From contig NZ_CP113162.1 of the NCBI RefSeq assembly GCF_029030725.1, positions 1,548,501 through 1,612,500 of the forward strand: a stretch of 64,000 nt of DNA, given 5' to 3'. The notes below the pieces were generated by a model. It was given only the letters and a program-made list of their open reading frames with translations, searched no databases and was not told the origin of the DNA. Positions 1 to 7,646 of the stretch are shown here, in pieces. Positions within the stretch are counted from its first letter, which is position 1, and each line of letters begins with the position of its first letter. A program made the position numbers and the translations under genes. This DNA comes from [Pseudomonas] carboxydohydrogena. Lineage in GTDB: Bacteria > Pseudomonadota > Alphaproteobacteria > Rhizobiales > Xanthobacteraceae.

Positions 1-1
1 C

Positions 2-148
2 GCCTCCGGCATTTCAGAATTCCTGGACGCCGCCGATGCGGCGCGGATCGTTCGGGGCCGTTTGGCGGCCTCGTTCGTTGCCCCCTTAAAAGCAGAGTCC
101 GTGCCAACTGGCGCGGCTGTCGATTGTATTGGATTATCAAACTGTTAA
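2..148 (+). CDS. 3' end of an unidentified protein (partial, cut by window edge)
   Basis: A reading frame is open from the left edge to a TAA at 146-148, giving 48 C-terminal residues. Third codon positions are mostly G or C over the first 30 codons, as in the neighbouring genes, which favours real coding sequence; the bias fades towards the stop. The visible peptide (ASGISEFLDAADAARIVRGR and onward) has no motif I recognise. It would be the gene upstream of nnrD on the same strand. The frame is short and unconfirmed, so it could be chance. Confidence 0.3.
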   Translation, partial: ASGISEFLDAADAARIVRGRLAASFVAPLKAESVPTGAAVDCIGLSNC

Positions 149-279
149 TCTCCGCTCTGCGAGGGTCGCTGGAGCTTTTGGCGAAGTTTGTGGCGTCAAA
201 ATATGCAATTGCACAGTTTTAAGGCAGGCAATCTGCCGTCGCTTTGGGCGGCGCTGCCTCGAAGACGGGCGGTATAATC

Positions 280-1779
280 ATGGAACTCCTGAGCGTGTCC
301 GAAATGACCTGCGCGGATGCCCTCGCGGTGGAGGGCGGTGGGGACAGCTTCGCGCTGATGCAGCGGGCGGGACAGGCCGTGGCCGCTGCGGCGCAGACGC
401 TCGCACCCTCCGGGGACATCGTGGTGGTGGCGGGGCGTGGCAACAATGGCGGCGACGGTTTCATTGCCGCCGCCGATCTCGCCGCGCGCGGCCGCAACGT
501 CGCCGTGACCTTGCTGTGCAAGCCGGAGACACTGACGGGCGATGCGGCGCGCGCCGCGAAAGAATGGCGCGGCCCGTTGCTGCCGTTCACGCCGGAATCG
601 CTGGGGCGGCCCGCGCTCATCATCGACGCGTTGTTCGGCGCGGGACTGGATCGCGAGGTGAAAGGCGAGCCGCGCGCGATGATCGAAGCGATCAACGCAA
701 GCGGCGCATCGGTGCTGGCGGTCGATCTGCCGAGCGGCGTCAACGGCAATAGCGGCGAGGCGATGGGTGTCGCGGTCAACGCCACCCGCACGGTGACGTT
801 CTTCCGCAAAAAGCCCGGCCATCTGTTGCTGCCGGGCCGTGTCCATTGCGGAGAGACCAGGGTCGCCGACATCGGCATTCCGCCGCGCGTGCTCGATGTT
901 ATTCATCCGAAAACCTTCGAGAACATTCCGGAATGGTGGCGCGGTCATTTTCCAGTGCCAGGCATCGCCGGTCACAAATACGGGCGCGGCCATGCGGTGG
1001 TGATGTCGGGCGGCATGGCGGAAACGGGTGCCGCGCGGCTTGCGGCGCGTGCGGCATTGCGCGCGGGCGCGGGTCTCGTCACGGTCGCCTCGCCGCGCGA
1101 CGCGCTGGCGGTGAATGCCGCGGCGCTGACCGCCGTGATGGTGCGCGAGATCGGCACCGCCGTCGATTTCGCCGCTTATCTCGAAGATGACAGACTCAAC
1201 GCCTGCGTGATCGGCCCCGGCGCGGGCATTGGCCTGCGCACGCGCGACATGGCACTCACGGCGTTGTCGGGGCCGCGCGCCGTGGTGCTCGACGCCGATG
1301 CGCTGACGAGCTTTGCCGATATGCCGCAGACATTGTTCGACGCCATCGCTTCGCAGCCCGGCGCGCAGGCGGTGCTGACGCCGCATGAGGGCGAATTCGC
1401 GCGGCTGTTCGCTTCGCTCGCGGGCAGGGACCATGCGCTCTCGAAGCTGGAGCGTGCGCGGCTCGCGGCGCAGGAGTCGCACGCGGTGGTGCTGATCAAG
1501 GGCGCCGACACGGTAGTGGCATCACCCGATGGGCGGGCATCGATCGCGGAGAACGCGCCGCCATGGCTTGCGACGGCCGGCGCGGGCGATGTTTTGTCCG
1601 GCATGATCGGCGGGATGCTGGCGCAGCGCGTGCCGGCATTCGAGGCGGCGTCGATTGCGGTGTGGATGCACGGCGAGGCCGCGCGCCGCTTCGGCCCCGG
1701 CCTGATCGCGGAAGACCTCGCGGACGTGCTGCCGAATGTGTTCCGCGATCTCTATCGCCGGTTCGGGGTCGTTCTCTAG
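280..1779 (+). CDS. nnrD: Bifunctional NAD(P)H-hydrate epimerase / ADP-dependent NAD(P)H-hydrate dehydratase
   Basis: This cytosolic enzyme repairs damaged NAD(P)HX: the N-terminal half epimerises R/S NADHX and the C-terminal half dehydrates S-NADHX using ADP. The 499-residue length fits the fused bacterial form. The epimerase half shows GRGNNGGDGF at about residues 53-61 and a DLPSGVNGNSG segment. The dehydratase half (from about 225) shows HKYGRGHAVVMSGG, GPGAGIG and, near the C-terminus, TAGAGDVLSGMIGG, the usual nucleotide-binding and catalytic Asp loop. I chose ATG 280 because family members begin MELL; an in-frame TTG at 244 would add 12 residues unlike the family. The TAG stop shares a CTAG with the convergent gene that follows. 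Confidence 0.93.
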   Translation: MELLSVSEMTCADALAVEGGGDSFALMQRAGQAVAAAAQTLAPSGDIVVVAGRGNNGGDGFIAAADLAARGRNVAVTLLCKPETLTGDAARAAKEWRGPLLPFTPESLGRPALIIDALFGAGLDREVKGEPRAMIEAINASGASVLAVDLPSGVNGNSGEAMGVAVNATRTVTFFRKKPGHLLLPGRVHCGETRVADIGIPPRVLDVIHPKTFENIPEWWRGHFPVPGIAGHKYGRGHAVVMSGGMAETGAARLAARAALRAGAGLVTVASPRDALAVNAAALTAVMVREIGTAVDFAAYLEDDRLNACVIGPGAGIGLRTRDMALTALSGPRAVVLDADALTSFADMPQTLFDAIASQPGAQAVLTPHEGEFARLFASLAGRDHALSKLERARLAAQESHAVVLIKGADTVVASPDGRASIAENAPPWLATAGAGDVLSGMIGGMLAQRVPAFEAASIAVWMHGEAARRFGPGLIAEDLADVLPNVFRDLYRRFGVVL

Positions 1780-3101
1780 CTCACCTCGTACCAGCTCAGC
1801 CGTCGCGGCGAATTCCACTTCGTCCCCATGCATTGCATCAGCCACTTGCCGGGATGTGCTGCGTTGAACGCGATGCGCTGAGTCTGGCCGGGATTGAATG
1901 CGAGCGTATCCAGCCAGTATGGCTTCCAGCCGTCGTCGAGGCGGTCGAGCACTCTGAAATGCTGGCCGTGCAGATGGAACGTCGCGGCGGAGCTGTCGGG
2001 CGGATTGGTGATCGTCAGCACCACGGTGCGGTTGGTGGGGGTACGGAAAACAGGAGGCAGCGCCGGGTCGAACGCCATCGCGGGAAGCCACTGTCCCCGT
2101 TCGAGCGCGAGATCGACACGCTGGGCATTCTTCAGGTCGATTTGCGACGGCGGAGGTGAGGGAGCTGCCGGCGGCGGCAGCGGGGCCGCGCGCGGGGGCG
2201 CCGAGAACGATGTGACGACATGGCTGATCGGTACCGGCCTGGTGCCGTCGTGCAGCAGGATGTCGTTGCGCGTGCCGACCGGCTGCGTCGCATCGAGCAG
2301 GGCATCGACCCGGCTTCCGGGGGCGAGCACGATCTGGCCGTCGCGCGCGACGAACGATTCAGCCGGCTGGCTGTCGACGGAGATGACGGTGATGACGCAA
2401 TCGACGAATTTCAGGGCGATGACGCAGCGCTGGCAGCCATTGACCAGCCGCAGGCGGACGCGCTCGTTGGGGCGCACGGTGATGTCGTGGGTGACCCTGC
2501 GGTTGATCGTATACAGCGAGGGGACGTTCCCGCTGTCGCGGCCCGCAACCTGCGCCACGCCGTCCGTGCCGATCTTCCAGTCCTCGATCAGCAACACCTC
2601 GTCGCGGTCGGCGCCGAAGGTCTCGTCGCCTTCGACCACCAGCACGCGCGGCAGGGCCGGGCGATCGTCGTCGCCCGACAGCAGTCGCGGATCGATCAGG
2701 AATGTTCCGGGCCTGGACGGCAGCTCGCATGTGGCGGTGCCGCCGCGCGGGGCGAGGGGAGGCTGTCCCAGCAGCGGCTCGATGCTGGCGGGTCCGTCGA
2801 GGCCGTGAAAGGCCATCGCCACCGGTTGGGCCGTCTCGTTGGTGAAAACGACCTGGGGCGGAGCGCTGCCGGAAAAGCGCGTGAAGGGGAGGCCGTCGCC
2901 CAACTGCCAGACCGGCGTCGCCATCCCCTCGGTGTGAAGATACAGGGATTGCGGGCCGAACCGCAAAGGGACCGGGTTTCCGGGCTTGCGCGCGGGGAGG
3001 GTCTGGGCCCGGCCCGCCGCCGTCAGGACAGGGCTTATCGCAGCCCCCGCGAGGGCTTCCAGAAAGCGGCGGCGTGGACGCGAAAACGATAAGAATTTCA
3101 T
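1776..3101 (-). CDS. Multicopper-oxidase-fold protein, Tat-exported, copper ligands degenerate
   Basis: The 441-residue product has cupredoxin-like domains of the multicopper oxidase superfamily. The N-terminus (SRPRRRFLEALAG, residues 7-19) is a twin-arginine signal, so a folded protein reaches the periplasm. Most copper ligands of an active oxidase are absent. The usual HWHG is reduced to FHG (H99), and the usual YHSH region reads GTFLIDPRLL (about 132-141). The HPxHLHGH region reads ATFHLHGQHF with H376, H378 and H381, and the C-terminal HCHxxxH reads MQCMGTKW with only C424 kept. A structural or binding role, as for SufI/FtsP, is more likely than oxidase activity. No good Shine-Dalgarno precedes ATG 3101. 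Its TAG stop overlaps the nnrD stop. Confidence 0.8.
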   Translation of the reverse strand: MKFLSFSRPRRRFLEALAGAAISPVLTAAGRAQTLPARKPGNPVPLRFGPQSLYLHTEGMATPVWQLGDGLPFTRFSGSAPPQVVFTNETAQPVAMAFHGLDGPASIEPLLGQPPLAPRGGTATCELPSRPGTFLIDPRLLSGDDDRPALPRVLVVEGDETFGADRDEVLLIEDWKIGTDGVAQVAGRDSGNVPSLYTINRRVTHDITVRPNERVRLRLVNGCQRCVIALKFVDCVITVISVDSQPAESFVARDGQIVLAPGSRVDALLDATQPVGTRNDILLHDGTRPVPISHVVTSFSAPPRAAPLPPPAAPSPPPSQIDLKNAQRVDLALERGQWLPAMAFDPALPPVFRTPTNRTVVLTITNPPDSSAATFHLHGQHFRVLDRLDDGWKPYWLDTLAFNPGQTQRIAFNAAHPGKWLMQCMGTKWNSPRRLSWYEVS

Positions 3102-3170
3102 GGCCGATGGGGACCATTTTCAGAGGCAGGAGTAAACCCGCAGGGGCTGCGGCGGATAGCGCTTTTTTTC

Positions 3171-3201
3171 TTGCCGCGTCTGGCCGGCACCATGTTATAA
3201 G
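3171..3201 (+). promoter_or_regulatory. Candidate sigma-70-type promoter for tRNA-Leu
   Basis: TTGCCG (3171-3176) and TTATAA (3195-3200) are separated by 18 bases, about 45 bases upstream of the tRNA-Leu 5' end. Element match and position are good; there is no experimental support. Confidence 0.5.
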
Positions 3202-3246
3202 CCCGCCGCTCGCGGCTGTGCCGGGACACTCAACGATGTGTGCTGC

Positions 3247-3331
3247 GCGCTCGTGGCGGAACTGGTAGACGCGCTGGGTTTAGGTTCCAGTGTCGAAAGA
3301 CGTGGGGGTTCGAGTCCCTCCGAGCGCACCA
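3247..3331 (+). tRNA. tRNA-Leu (anticodon TAG)
   Basis: An 85-base class II tRNA. The acceptor stem GCGCTCG (3247-3253) pairs with CGAGCGC (3321-3327), followed by A and an encoded CCA. The anticodon stem CTGGG/TCCAG encloses the loop TTTAGGT, so the anticodon is TAG (leucine, CUN codons). A long variable arm and a GGTTCGAGTCC T-arm are present. Confidence 0.96.
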
Positions 3332-3491
3332 ATCCTCGTTCGCGCGATCGGTTCCGGCAAGACGTGTTCTCGTCCGCCATGACTTTGGTCCGCATGACTG
3401 AAGTTAGACTTTCCACGATGCGGCCTCGCGCGGCATCCCATTAATGACAACAGCCGACATTGGATCGGCAAGCCGGAAGAAGATTGACGCT

Positions 3492-4850
3492 ATGCAGGTG
3501 AATGAAACCCTCTCCGAGGGACTTAAGCACGAATTCCAGATCAGCATTCCGGCCGCGGAAATCGATGCCAAGGTGAACGAACGCCTCGCCGGCATGAAGG
3601 ACAAGGTCCGCCTCAATGGCTTCCGCCCCGGCAAGGTGCCGGTCGCCCATCTCAAGAAGGTCTACGGCAAGTCGGTCGCGGCCGAGACCCTCGAGGAGAC
3701 GATCCGCGAGACCAACCAGCGAATTTTCAACGAACGCGGCTTCCGCCTCGCCAACGAGGCCAAGGTGACGATGCCGACCGATCAGGCCGAGATCGAGGGC
3801 ATCCTCGATGGCAAGAAGGACCTGAATTATTCGGTCGCCATCGAAGTCGTGCCGCCGATTGAACTCGCCGATTTCAAGACCTTCAAGGTCGAGAAGCAGG
3901 TTGCCGAAGTCACCGACGCCGACCTCGACGAGGCGATGAAGCGCGTCGCCGACCAGAGCCGTCCCTACGCCGCCAAGGCCGAAGGCGCCAAGGCCGAGAA
4001 GGACGATCGCGTCACCGTGTCGTTCAAGGGCACCATCGACGGCGTGGCGTTCGACGGCGGCACCGGCAGCGACATTCCGGTCGTGCTCGGCTCCAACTCC
4101 TTCATTCCGGGCTTCGAGGATCAGCTCATCGGCATCGGCGCGGGCGAGACCCGCACCCTGAAGGTGGCCTTCCCCAAGAACTACGGCGCGGCCAATCTCG
4201 CCGGCAAGGATGCCGAGTTCGAGACCACCGCATCGCTGATCGAGGCGCCGCAGGAAGCCAAGATCGACGACGAGTTCGCCAAGACCCTCGGTCTTGAGTC
4301 GCTCGACAAGCTCAAGGACGCGATGCGCGAGCGCCTGACGCAGGAGTACGCCGGCGCGACCCGCCAGCGGCTGAAGCGCGAACTGCTCGACCGTCTCGAC
4401 GAGACACACAAGTTCGATCCGCCGGAATCGCTCGTCAACGACGAGTTCGACCTGATGTGGAAGTCGATCAACGCCGAGATGGAATCTTCCGGCAAGACGT
4501 TCGCCGACGAGGACACCACCGAGGAGAAGGCGAAGGAGGACTATCGCAAGATCGCCGACCGCCGCGTGCGCCTCGGCCTCGTGCTCTCCGAAATCGGCGA
4601 CAAGAACAAGATCACCGTCACCGACGACGAGGTGAGCCGCGCCGTGATCGAGCGCGCCCGCCAGATGCCGGGCCGCGAGAAGGAAGTCTGGGATTACTAT
4701 CGCAGCAATCCGGGCGCCGTGGCCCAGCTCCGCGCGCCGATCTTCGAGGACAAGGTGGTCGATTTCATCCTTGAACTCGCGCAGGTCACCGAGAAGAAGG
4801 TGTCGCGCGAGGAATTGCTCAAGGAAGAAGACGACAAGGACGCGGCCTAA
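3492..4850 (+). CDS. tig: Trigger factor (ribosome-bound chaperone and peptidyl-prolyl isomerase)
   Basis: Trigger factor binds at the ribosomal exit tunnel and shelters nascent chains. The 452-residue product has the three expected parts: an N-terminal ribosome-binding domain with the GFRPGKVP signature at residues 43-50; a central FKBP-type isomerase domain (about 160-245, with [15 protein letters not shown]); and a helical C-terminal chaperone domain ending in an acidic/lysine tail. ATG 3492 gives the usual [15 protein letters not shown] start, with GGAAGA about 12 bases upstream; an in-frame ATG at 3444 would add 16 unrelated residues. It is followed by a strong terminator and then clpP, the usual tig-clpP-clpX-lon order. 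Confidence 0.97.
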   Translation: MQVNETLSEGLKHEFQISIPAAEIDAKVNERLAGMKDKVRLNGFRPGKVPVAHLKKVYGKSVAAETLEETIRETNQRIFNERGFRLANEAKVTMPTDQAEIEGILDGKKDLNYSVAIEVVPPIELADFKTFKVEKQVAEVTDADLDEAMKRVADQSRPYAAKAEGAKAEKDDRVTVSFKGTIDGVAFDGGTGSDIPVVLGSNSFIPGFEDQLIGIGAGETRTLKVAFPKNYGAANLAGKDAEFETTASLIEAPQEAKIDDEFAKTLGLESLDKLKDAMRERLTQEYAGATRQRLKRELLDRLDETHKFDPPESLVNDEFDLMWKSINAEMESSGKTFADEDTTEEKAKEDYRKIADRRVRLGLVLSEIGDKNKITVTDDEVSRAVIERARQMPGREKEVWDYYRSNPGAVAQLRAPIFEDKVVDFILELAQVTEKKVSREELLKEEDDKDAA

Positions 4851-4878
4851 GCGCCGCTTCCGTTTGAATTCGGTTTTT

Positions 4879-4911
4879 GTGCCGTCCTCCGCGTGGGGAC
4901 GGCACTTTTTT
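4879..4911 (+). terminator. Rho-independent terminator of tig
   Basis: A 9-bp perfect stem, GTGCCGTCC (4879-4887) with GGACGGCAC (4897-4905), is followed directly by six T. It separates tig from clpP, so clpP should have its own promoter. Confidence 0.92.
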
Positions 4912-4969
4912 GTTAACCTCACTCCCGGTGAGTGCTTCGTTTGGACCGCCGAATCGGCTTGAACATCCC

Positions 4970-4997
4970 TTGCCGGGGAGCGATCCTCGCTTATCTT
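4970..4997 (+). promoter_or_regulatory. Candidate clpP promoter
   Basis: TTGCCG (4970-4975), a 16-base spacer and TATCTT (4992-4997) lie 46 bases before the clpP ATG. A CTTGAA at 4958-4963 could be the -35 of a heat-shock (RpoH-type) promoter, but no convincing matching -10 follows. The assignment is tentative. Confidence 0.4.
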
Positions 4998-5042
4998 GCC
5001 CGTACGGCTTAACGAATTTTCCGAAAAACCTTCAGGTGACCA

Positions 5043-5675
5043 ATGCGCGATCCGGTTGAAACCTACATGAACCTTGTGCCGATGGTGGTCGAGCAGACCA
5101 ACCGTGGCGAGCGGGCCTACGACATCTTCTCGCGCCTCTTGAAAGAGCGGATCATCTTCCTCACCGGGCCGGTCGAAGACGGCATGTCGACGCTGGTTGT
5201 CGCTCAGTTGCTGTTCCTGGAGGCCGAGAATCCGAAGAAGGAAATCTCGATGTACATCAACTCGCCGGGCGGCGTGGTGACGTCGGGCCTTGCGATCTAC
5301 GACACCATGCAGTTCATCCGCCCGCCGGTTTCCACGCTCTGCACCGGGCAGGCGGCCTCGATGGGCTCGCTGCTGCTGGCCGCGGGCGAGAAGGACATGC
5401 GCTTCTCGCTGCCGAATTCGCGCATCATGGTCCACCAGCCGTCCGGCGGCTTCCAGGGCCAGGCCACCGACATCATGCTGCACGCGCAGGAAATCCTGAA
5501 TCTCAAGAAGCGGTTGAACGAGATTTACGTCAAGCACACGGGCCAGGATTACAAGACCATCGAGGATGCGCTGGAGCGCGACAATTTCCTCACCGCCGAG
5601 AAGGCCCGCGATTTCGGCATCGTCGACAAGGTGATCGACAAGCGGCCGGAAGATCCGGTAGCGAAAGCCGCCTGA
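5043..5675 (+). CDS. clpP: ATP-dependent Clp protease proteolytic subunit
   Basis: ClpP forms the double-heptameric serine protease chamber used by ClpX and ClpA. The 210-residue product has the full catalytic triad: S106 in GQAASMGS, H131 in IMVHQPSGG and D180 in LERDNF, with the usual spacing. [20 protein letters not shown] (71-90) forms the oxyanion and handle region. The start [19 protein letters not shown] is typical of alphaproteobacteria. It has its own promoter region after the tig terminator. A 10-bp hairpin follows the stop, before clpX. Confidence 0.97.
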   Translation: MRDPVETYMNLVPMVVEQTNRGERAYDIFSRLLKERIIFLTGPVEDGMSTLVVAQLLFLEAENPKKEISMYINSPGGVVTSGLAIYDTMQFIRPPVSTLCTGQAASMGSLLLAAGEKDMRFSLPNSRIMVHQPSGGFQGQATDIMLHAQEILNLKKRLNEIYVKHTGQDYKTIEDALERDNFLTAEKARDFGIVDKVIDKRPEDPVAKAA

Positions 5676-5733
5676 TAGGGCTGCCTCTTAACGTGGCCTC
5701 TCAAGGCCGGTTTGGGCGATTCTGCCTGCCATA

Positions 5734-5761
5734 ACAGTTGGGGACCGGCGGCCCCAACTGT
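5734..5761 (+). terminator. Strong hairpin behind clpP, probable terminator or mRNA 3' end
   Basis: ACAGTTGGGG (5734-5743) pairs perfectly with CCCCAACTGT (5752-5761) around an 8-base loop. The downstream stretch (CCCGGTTTCTC) has only a weak T tract, so it may act as a poor terminator or as a stabilising 3' end for clpP mRNA. Confidence 0.5.
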
Positions 5762-5889
5762 CCCGGTTTCTCGTGTCATTCCCGCAACGCCGGGGTGAAA
5801 TCACGGTTTGGCAGTCGTGAAACCGCGGCAAATCGGGCTAGAGTCCGCAAATCAGCCCTCCGGGGATTAGTGAATTCTTGATCCTCGGG

Positions 5890-5969
5890 TGCCAGCATGG
5901 TTCGCTGGCAGGGTGAGCCAGGTTTGAATCGGGATTCGGTGAGGGTCACGATTCGAGCATATCTCGAAT
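5890..5969 (+). promoter_or_regulatory. Inverted repeats upstream of clpX
   Basis: Three inverted repeats lie within 80 bases: TGCCAGC/GCTGGCA (5890-5910), GAATC-GG-GATTC (5926-5937) and ATTCGAG/CTCGAAT with a 5-base centre (5951-5969). The last is symmetrical enough to be a repressor operator 85 bases before the clpX start, or an RNA hairpin in its leader. No regulator is assigned. Confidence 0.35.
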
Positions 5970-6053
5970 GCAACGTCTTTTCAGTACGCGTTTTGTTCCT
6001 ATCTCCAGCCGAGATCAGAACAGCCGGACGGAAAGCGGAAGACGGAGACAGGA

Positions 6054-7328
6054 ATGAGCAAGGTCGGTACGGGCGACTCGAAGAACACTCTCTATTGCTC
6101 ATTCTGCGGAAAGAGCCAGCACGAGGTCCGCAAGCTGATCGCGGGCCCCACCGTGTTCATCTGCGACGAGTGCGTCGAACTGTGCATGGACATCATCCGC
6201 GAGGAGAACAAGTCCTCGCTCGTGAAGTCGCGTGACGGAATCCCGACGCCGAAGGAAATCTGCAAGGTGCTCGACGATTACGTCATCGGGCAGAACCATG
6301 CGAAGAAGGTGCTCTCGGTCGCGGTGCACAACCACTACAAGCGGCTGAACCACCAGACCAAGCACAACGATGTCGAACTTGCGAAGTCGAACATCCTGCT
6401 GATAGGCCCCACCGGTTCGGGCAAGACGCTGCTTGCGCAGACGCTCGCCCGCATCCTCGACGTGCCGTTCACGATGGCCGACGCGACGACGCTCACCGAA
6501 GCCGGTTATGTCGGCGAGGATGTCGAGAACATCATCCTGAAGCTGTTGCAGGCCGCCGACTATAACGTCGAGCGCGCGCAGCGCGGCATCGTCTACATCG
6601 ACGAGATCGACAAGATTTCGCGCAAGTCGGACAATCCCTCGATCACCCGCGACGTATCGGGCGAGGGCGTGCAGCAGGCGCTTCTGAAGATCATGGAAGG
6701 TACGGTCGCTTCCGTTCCGCCGCAGGGCGGGCGCAAGCATCCGCAGCAGGAATTCCTGCAAGTGGATACGACCAACATCCTGTTCATCTGCGGCGGTGCG
6801 TTCTCGGGTCTCGAGAAGATCATCTCCTCGCGCGGGCGCACCACCTCGATCGGCTTCGCAGCCAGCGTGCTCGCGCCGGAGGATCGTCGCACCGGCGAAA
6901 TCTTCCGCGAAGTCGAGCCGGAGGATCTCTTGAAGTACGGCCTCATTCCCGAGTTCGTCGGCCGTCTGCCCGTGGTGGCGACGCTGGAAGACCTCGACGA
7001 GGCTTCGCTGAAGAAGATTCTGGTCGAGCCGAAGAACGCGCTGGTGAAGCAGTACCAGCGGCTGTTCGAGATGGAGAATATCGAGCTGACCTTCGCCGAC
7101 GAGGCTCTGGGCGCGGTGGCGCGCAAGGCCATCGAGCGCAAGACCGGCGCGCGCGGGTTGCGCTCGATTCTGGAGAGCATCCTGCTGGAGACGATGTTCG
7201 ATCTTCCGGGTCTGGAAGGCGTCGAGGAGGTCGTGATCTCCCGCGAAGTGGTGGAGGCGACCGCAAGGCCGCTCTACATCTACGCCGACCGCAGCGACCG
7301 GGCAGGCGAGACCAGCGCGAGCGCGTAA
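6054..7328 (+). CDS. clpX: ATP-dependent Clp protease ATP-binding subunit ClpX
   Basis: ClpX is the hexameric AAA+ unfoldase that recognises tagged substrates and feeds ClpP. The 424-residue product carries the N-terminal zinc-binding domain (C15, C18, C37, C40), Walker A GPTGSGKT at 118-125, the GYVG pore loop at 151-154, Walker B VYIDEID at about 180-186 and an RKH loop ([10 protein letters not shown]). Sensor and C-terminal AAA+ lid regions are present, so it looks fully functional. ATG 6054 follows an AGGAATG context. A strong terminator ends the unit before lon. Confidence 0.98.
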   Translation: MSKVGTGDSKNTLYCSFCGKSQHEVRKLIAGPTVFICDECVELCMDIIREENKSSLVKSRDGIPTPKEICKVLDDYVIGQNHAKKVLSVAVHNHYKRLNHQTKHNDVELAKSNILLIGPTGSGKTLLAQTLARILDVPFTMADATTLTEAGYVGEDVENIILKLLQAADYNVERAQRGIVYIDEIDKISRKSDNPSITRDVSGEGVQQALLKIMEGTVASVPPQGGRKHPQQEFLQVDTTNILFICGGAFSGLEKIISSRGRTTSIGFAASVLAPEDRRTGEIFREVEPEDLLKYGLIPEFVGRLPVVATLEDLDEASLKKILVEPKNALVKQYQRLFEMENIELTFADEALGAVARKAIERKTGARGLRSILESILLETMFDLPGLEGVEEVVISREVVEATARPLYIYADRSDRAGETSASA

Positions 7329-7358
7329 CGCGCATCTGTGGAACTCTGTATATTCGAA

Positions 7359-7387
7359 CGGCCGCCGGTTTTCCGGCGGCCGTTTTT
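7359..7387 (+). terminator. Rho-independent terminator of clpX
   Basis: CGGCCGCCGG (7359-7368), a TTTT loop and CCGGCGGCCG (7373-7382) form a perfect 10-bp stem followed by five T. Confidence 0.93.
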
Positions 7388-7438
7388 GATTCGTGCCAGG
7401 CGTAAAAAAGCCTGTTGTGGCTGGGGTTTGTCAGCCGC

Positions 7439-7469
7439 TTGACACCCCCGTGGGGGATAGCCACCTAAT
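7439..7469 (+). promoter_or_regulatory. Candidate lon promoter with embedded palindrome
   Basis: TTGACA (7439-7444) is followed 18-19 bases later by ACCTAAT (7463-7469). The spacer contains CCCCC-GT-GGGGG (7445-7456), an inverted repeat that could be an operator. The lon start is about 180 bases downstream, implying a long leader. The rest of the 318-base clpX-lon gap (7329-7646) holds only the clpX terminator and the lon Shine-Dalgarno AAGGAAG at 7634-7640. Confidence 0.4.
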
Positions 7470-7646
7470 GGGACACGGCGGCATTTGTAAAAGCTCAGAT
7501 TCGCCAAAAATACTGCCCGGAGGGAAAGGCCGCCACGCGCGGATGGCTCATTCGAGCCCTTTGCTTTCCGGTTATTCTGCACCTTGCTGCGGTTGCATCC
7601 TGAGATGGGCTGCGCGCAAGGGGGCGCAATGAAAAGGAAGTAAGGC

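Larger units (their letters stand above)
5676..6053 (+). other. clpP-clpX intergenic region (378 bases)
   Basis: I see no convincing gene here; reading frames on both strands lack Shine-Dalgarno signals and codon bias. It holds the 10-bp hairpin behind clpP (5734-5761), a 7-bp hairpin (5890-5910), GAATCGGGATTC (5926-5937) and the palindrome ATTCGAG-CATAT-CTCGAAT (5951-5969) ahead of clpX. The clpX promoter should lie here, but no clear -35/-10 pair stands out. Confidence 0.6.

Noticed and set aside
3441-5537. 698-codon minus-strand frame across tig and clpP
   Set aside because: It overlaps two certain genes and a terminator; the composition is typical of an antisense shadow.
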